The notes beneath the pieces were generated by a model, which worked only from the letters and a program-made list of their open reading frames with translations, searched no databases and had not been told where the DNA came from. Shown one piece after another: positions 34,156 through 38,372 of a DNA stretch of 38,372 nucleotides (its first letter is position 1; every line of letters begins with the position of its first letter). A program made the translations under genes and the position numbers. Origin of the DNA: Flavobacteriaceae bacterium (GTDB lineage Bacteria; Bacteroidota; Bacteroidia; Flavobacteriales; Flavobacteriaceae); NCBI GenBank assembly GCA_025800395.1, contig JAOXRU010000427.1, positions 1 through 38,372 on the forward strand. Direction: 5' to 3'.

Positions 34156-35241
34156 ATGCACGCCCCTACAACATTTAATGGAATCCCATATGCCGTGGGT
34201 AAAGACGAGCAACTTCCTTTTTTGGTAGACAAATTTGGATTTGCTAGTATGAAAGCTTTGGTCATGTACCACAATAGGTATTGCGAAGAAAACCAACGAA
34301 TTCGCCCACACAGTAGATTAAAACCAAATCAGCAACTCTGTCTACCTGCGTATCATCCAGACAAAGACCGCAATCTATTGCTGCAAGATGCACAAGCAAA
34401 GCAAGATCCTGCCTTTGGGGAATGTCAAAAATCCGGACGCCCCAATTTCTATAGGCTGAAAAAGCAAAAATCCTTTGCGGTACATCATCAGTTAAACATA
34501 CGCCTAGGAGATACTAGCGAAGAAAGCACTACCAATTCCCAATTGGAGGTGTTCCCAGTACATTGGGAAGATGGCATCCATAGTATCGGTATCGAATGGA
34601 AACATACCCAAGCATTTGAAAATCCTGTTTTGGATAAGGCTGCACTACTCAACGATTGCCTTTATCCAGTAGTTGTAGCTATGGACGGATTTGGTCATTA
34701 CCGTGGTCTTATGGGTTACGATCTATGGAAAGAAGAATGGAAAAAGCGCTGTAATATGGTACGCAAAAAATTCCCTGCCTCCTATGTGCAAAACCTAATC
34801 GAAAACATAGATGAAAAAACCCAATCCCAAGCAAAATGGGAATCCTATCTTTTGTCTGCAGGAACCATAAATACCCTTCTATTTCCTATCTATCGCGATT
34901 TTGAAAACATAAGCCATTGGGAACATCATTGGTATGTTCCAGAAATTGGCACCTTGTATTTTAAAGGACCTATACAACAAAAACCCAAAGGCGATTTGCA
35001 ACATATCCAGTTTGAGGCAACATTGGTCTTACATTCTAGGAGTGCCAAGCAACTTCAAGCTTTTATAGAAAAAAACGGGCATAAAGGCGATCAAAAATGG
35101 CGCGCAAGTCTGCAATTGGAAGCCACTACCTCTCCTTATGACTTTCCGTGTATAGAAAAAACAGCACATATCCAAGTCCACTATGGATCGGTATGGCGTT
35201 ATGAAGAAAAAATAAACCTCCGTCTTACAAAAAACAATTAG
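34156..35241 (+). CDS. LysM-like spike-associated protein, probable effector adaptor
   Basis: 361 residues, no signal peptide, beginning 3 bp after the vgrG stop. Residues 8-66 look like a LysM module: LPFLVDKFGFASMKALVMYHN..., then LKPNQQLCLP. The rest is mixed alpha/beta (VFPVHWEDGIHSIGIEWKHTQ, CLYPVVVAMDGFGHYRG, YVPEIGTLYFKGPIQ) and I recognise no family. LysM proteins lie between spike and baseplate in several contractile systems, and small genes between vgrG and PAAR genes often encode adaptors or chaperones that load the effector. The role is inferred from position. Confidence 0.7.
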   Translation: MHAPTTFNGIPYAVGKDEQLPFLVDKFGFASMKALVMYHNRYCEENQRIRPHSRLKPNQQLCLPAYHPDKDRNLLLQDAQAKQDPAFGECQKSGRPNFYRLKKQKSFAVHHQLNIRLGDTSEESTTNSQLEVFPVHWEDGIHSIGIEWKHTQAFENPVLDKAALLNDCLYPVVVAMDGFGHYRGLMGYDLWKEEWKKRCNMVRKKFPASYVQNLIENIDEKTQSQAKWESYLLSAGTINTLLFPIYRDFENISHWEHHWYVPEIGTLYFKGPIQQKPKGDLQHIQFEATLVLHSRSAKQLQAFIEKNGHKGDQKWRASLQLEATTSPYDFPCIEKTAHIQVHYGSVWRYEEKINLRLTKNN

Positions 35242-35253
35242 AGAAACACGATT

Positions 35254-38200
35254 ATGGAAGAATGGCATTTTAGACATACCGTACGAGCAGGAAAATTTAC
35301 TGGAAAAATTTACAACCAACATGGCACGACCTACGCCAAGGCAAAAAACTATTCCAAAAACAGAGAAAGTGGGGTGCTAGATGATGACACTATTTTTGCC
35401 GAGGAACATATTTGGTTTCCCAATGGCGCACAATGTCCCGATTGTGAAGATATGCGTCCAGTGCATACGGATCCCGAACCGGTGACACCAGTTGGTCCGA
35501 GCCAAAACATGGTTTTAAACCAAAGTCACTACCTCAAAAAACTGGCACCTATATTTGGTGGGCAAACCCAGAAGCTAGAAGAAACTACCGAGATAAAGTT
35601 CGACAAAGAAGCAAAAAAAGGCTATTTGGTATGCCAAGGCGCCAAACTGTATTGTATAAAATCTGCGAATGCCAACAATAAAGGAAGTGCGTTGCCTTTT
35701 ACCAAATTGTCCCAAGAAAAAATTGTATTGGCCAACGAGATGCCAGTGGCTACTACCAAAGATAACACCGTGGCACATATCAACTTTGGCAGCTGTGCCA
35801 GCAAATACCCCAATGTGCCCTGTGCCGCCCGTTTGCAATGGAAGCATATAAACAAAAATATAGAAGTTGGCGGAGGCTATCCCCTACTGAGTATTTCCAA
35901 GGCGGATTGTAATGCTATGGGAGAAAAAGAGGTGGTTTCCATAGCAGAACACGGACAGGGAAATGAAGTGAGCAGCGTCTTGGAGGACAGCACCACAGCA
36001 TCTAGCAAAATCTACTTGGTCTCCCCATTGATTCGTCCTGCCAAAGCCAAAAAAAAACCAAGTGTGACCGCCATTTCCTTATTCCACAACAACAAAAAAA
36101 TACAAGGAAATAGTAGCTTAAGCATAGAAAAAAAAGCCAACAAAAAACATTGCTTTAGGTTTGAAGCAAGTTTCAAAAACGGTAGTGAATGGCGAATCAA
36201 TTGGGCGATTTACAAAAAGAAAGATAGCGAACTCATAAAGCTGAAAGAATATCGCAATCATGGTAAAATCCTACAATTTGAAACCGACCAGCAAACAGAA
36301 ACTGGCGAATTTATCATTGAAGCATTTGGGAGAAAAAGCAATCCCACCCGATACAAAAAATGCACCATACAGATCCAATACCAGGCCAATGGCATATTGG
36401 AAAACAGCATTCAAAACACCCACAACACCAGCACGGTATTGGCAGAGGAAGTCATCGCCTTTAGTTGCAAAAAGCGATTCGACTCTCCTTTAAACATCCA
36501 ATGGTATGTGTATGAAATCACAGAAGAGGCTAAAATCCTATATTATTCGCCCGAACTGCCCAAACCCACTATAGACAAACCCCAAAACATATGGCAAAAC
36601 CTCTTTGGGATGGTCACCAATAGGAGCTTGGGAGATGGTATGGATATAGAACCCTACCAATTTTCTATCCTGTTCAAAAACCAAGGAACCTATTTGGTTG
36701 TGGCAGAAGATGCCAATGGCAAAAGAATAAGTAAGGAATTTAAAGCGGTAAGCCATCCCAAGCTAAACAAAATATCGCATGGCCCGATCAAATTGTCTCC
36801 CAACCAACATATAGAAGCTGCGGTGACAAAATCCAATGTAGCTCTGGATAGTTTAGAGCACAAAAACTGTTACTGGCATTTAAAAAAAGGAGGAAAAGTA
36901 TTTCCTTTTCAAACCCAAGGTACCTCCTTTCAGTTAGCTGTAAAAGAACTCCAGTACAGAGGTCTAACTAGTAATTTGTATGGATCGTATATATTGGAAG
37001 CCAGTGGAGACGGTACCAAAGGCAATTTTAGTGGCACCGATAGTTATCTTTTCGAAGTCTGCAATAACTATTTGGTACAAATACCCAATATCCCCATTTA
37101 CCTTCCTATTGGTGCCAAATGGAAGCCAAAACCCATTTTGAACATGCCCCAACAACTCGATCAAAAAATGGTATTTAGCTCCACAAATCTAGAAGATCTC
37201 TCCAAACTACAATTGAGCGATAGCGTGCAAATAAACGCCTTGGGCAGCTACAAGCTTTATGCCCAATTGGAAGGCGAATATACCGATACAACCAAAGGTC
37301 TAGACATCCAAATACAGGCCGTTCACATCCAATTCAAAAAAGCCCTATGGTGCTATGGCAACAATCGCAAACGTTGGCAGATAGGGGCAGGAGAAATCGC
37401 CTTTGCTTACCTAAAACTACAGCATCTAAGCAACCACCCCATAAACATCTCTATCTGGGTGCAAGGAGAAGTCAGTAGCCCAGGAGAGGCCATGAGCGAC
37501 CCCAAAAACCTTTTGCTTACACAAAGTGCTAAAATAGATGCACAAGGCAATGCCCAACTTAAATTCGAAACCACTGAGGAGATGGTCGAAAAAATACAAA
37601 ATGCCCTCAATCTCATCGAGCTCGAAAATATTCCACTCTTTTTTACGTTTAGTTTACATAAGAAAAATATGTCTTTTGAACTAGGTGATAACGTACAAAT
37701 AATAGATGCCAATGGCGACCAAATTCCTCAAATCGCAGTAGATGGGGTGGCACACTATATCGTATTGGAACCTAGCGAGAGACTGGTATATACCCAACAA
37801 CAAAAAGTAAAGAGCGTATTGTTTAGCAATCCAGAAAAAACCGATATCCAATTGGGCAAGACCACCAAAGAGGTCACCCACGCCATTTGGGTGCATACCA
37901 CGGGCATGGTAGGCCAGAAACTCAGCTTGGCGGTATATCAAAAAATGGGAGATGATACCGTGGCAGCCAGTTTTTCGAGCAGTACAACTACAGCAGACAA
38001 CCAAAGTATGGCACAAGGTGTCGTAGCCAGTGCCGTAGAAAAATACGAAGACCAGGAAATCCCCAAATCGGGTTATCTGCAACTAGACTTTAGCGTACCC
38101 GCCTGGACCCCCGAAGACCAAAGCGCCTTTTTCTCTATAGAAGTTTTCCAAAAACAGCCCGATGGCAGTATAAAGGATATGGGCCATGGCTACCAAAGTA

Positions 38201-38372
38201 GTTTTGTACAAAAATACATCGCCCCAGACCTCAACCAGGTGGAAATACAAGCCCTAGTAGATCTCGATAATGCTACGGACGAAATCAAAGCAAAAATCGC
38301 CAAGAAACTCGTATGCCACAACCAACTCTATGCCGTACCCCCAAACCTGCTACCCGCCCAAACCGATACCAG
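35254..38372 (+). CDS. Very large PAAR-like (DUF4280-type) spike-tip protein, 3' truncated by the window
   Basis: At least 1,039 codons from ATG 35254, open to the right edge. Residues 123-235 form a PAAR-like domain: GYLVCQGAKLYC, PFTKLSQEKIVLANEMPVAT, HINFGSC (C181), VPCAARLQW (C190), GYPLLSISKADC (C219) and IAEHGQ. The pattern of Cys and the closing HGQ fit DUF4280, a PAAR-like cap of contractile spikes. A Cys pair (CPDCEDMRP, 61-69) precedes it. The next 800 residues are a chain of Ig-like beta domains (for example KPSVTAISLFHNN, SPLNIQWYVYEI, SYILEASGDG, KRWQIGAGEIAFAYLK). A catalytic or toxin domain, if present, lies beyond the window. Starts 12 bp after the adaptor gene. Confidence 0.8.
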   Translation, partial: MEEWHFRHTVRAGKFTGKIYNQHGTTYAKAKNYSKNRESGVLDDDTIFAEEHIWFPNGAQCPDCEDMRPVHTDPEPVTPVGPSQNMVLNQSHYLKKLAPIFGGQTQKLEETTEIKFDKEAKKGYLVCQGAKLYCIKSANANNKGSALPFTKLSQEKIVLANEMPVATTKDNTVAHINFGSCASKYPNVPCAARLQWKHINKNIEVGGGYPLLSISKADCNAMGEKEVVSIAEHGQGNEVSSVLEDSTTASSKIYLVSPLIRPAKAKKKPSVTAISLFHNNKKIQGNSSLSIEKKANKKHCFRFEASFKNGSEWRINWAIYKKKDSELIKLKEYRNHGKILQFETDQQTETGEFIIEAFGRKSNPTRYKKCTIQIQYQANGILENSIQNTHNTSTVLAEEVIAFSCKKRFDSPLNIQWYVYEITEEAKILYYSPELPKPTIDKPQNIWQNLFGMVTNRSLGDGMDIEPYQFSILFKNQGTYLVVAEDANGKRISKEFKAVSHPKLNKISHGPIKLSPNQHIEAAVTKSNVALDSLEHKNCYWHLKKGGKVFPFQTQGTSFQLAVKELQYRGLTSNLYGSYILEASGDGTKGNFSGTDSYLFEVCNNYLVQIPNIPIYLPIGAKWKPKPILNMPQQLDQKMVFSSTNLEDLSKLQLSDSVQINALGSYKLYAQLEGEYTDTTKGLDIQIQAVHIQFKKALWCYGNNRKRWQIGAGEIAFAYLKLQHLSNHPINISIWVQGEVSSPGEAMSDPKNLLLTQSAKIDAQGNAQLKFETTEEMVEKIQNALNLIELENIPLFFTFSLHKKNMSFELGDNVQIIDANGDQIPQIAVDGVAHYIVLEPSERLVYTQQQKVKSVLFSNPEKTDIQLGKTTKEVTHAIWVHTTGMVGQKLSLAVYQKMGDDTVAASFSSSTTTADNQSMAQGVVASAVEKYEDQEIPKSGYLQLDFSVPAWTPEDQSAFFSIEVFQKQPDGSIKDMGHGYQSSFVQKYIAPDLNQVEIQALVDLDNATDEIKAKIAKKLVCHNQLYAVPPNLLPAQTDT

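Overview
The window is chromosomal DNA from a member of the Bacteroidota, most likely a flavobacterium-like lineage. The signs are a type IX secretion (T9SS) sorting domain on a SprB-repeat protein, an ECF sigma / FecR / TonB-receptor cassette with an STN domain, TAnnTTTG-type -7 promoter boxes, low G+C with very AT-rich intergenic DNA, and few Shine-Dalgarno sequences. TGA is used as a stop. I saw no tRNA, rRNA, CRISPR array or intact insertion sequence.

Layout. 1-244 is the tail of a thioredoxin-fold protein. 254-2069 (minus) holds a CotH-kinase-like lipoprotein overlapping a small beta-barrel-like protein. 2334-6234 (minus) is a six-gene run: MerC-like membrane protein, NTF2-like protein, unknown soluble protein, LolD-like ATPase, FtsX-type permease with a histidine-rich loop, and a small periplasmic protein. 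It diverges from a Fur/Zur-like repressor gene (6433-6810). The shared intergenic region carries two near-identical 15-bp palindromes placed on two face-to-face promoters. This is the best candidate for a little-described system: a zinc- or metal-responsive envelope ABC module with accessory cytosolic proteins. 6811-7717 is AT-rich and essentially gene-free, with one orphan terminator. 7718-8457 holds a tiny Cys-ending exported protein and an OsmC protein.

8520-24390 is mostly housekeeping: M20 peptidase, LolC/FtsX-like permease, a NamZ-family (DUF1343) lipoprotein whose start lies 4 nt from the permease start on the other strand, a thioredoxin-domain protein, a YkgJ-type Cys-cluster protein, a methyltransferase, a metalloprotease lipoprotein, the T9SS cargo protein, queE, a HerA-like ATPase, a lipoprotein-cupin-pentapeptide-VOC-M1 peptidase run, and folD. 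ffh follows at 24465-25793. Upstream of ffh is a structured, GC-richer intergenic element that looks like an interspersed repeat.

26116-32029 is a cell-surface signalling locus: a large multidomain lipoprotein divergent from sigma factor, FecR anti-sigma and TonB-dependent receptor. 32326 to the right edge is a contractile-injection (T6SS or related) spike module: VgrG, a LysM-like adaptor and a very large PAAR-like (DUF4280-type) protein that runs off the window.
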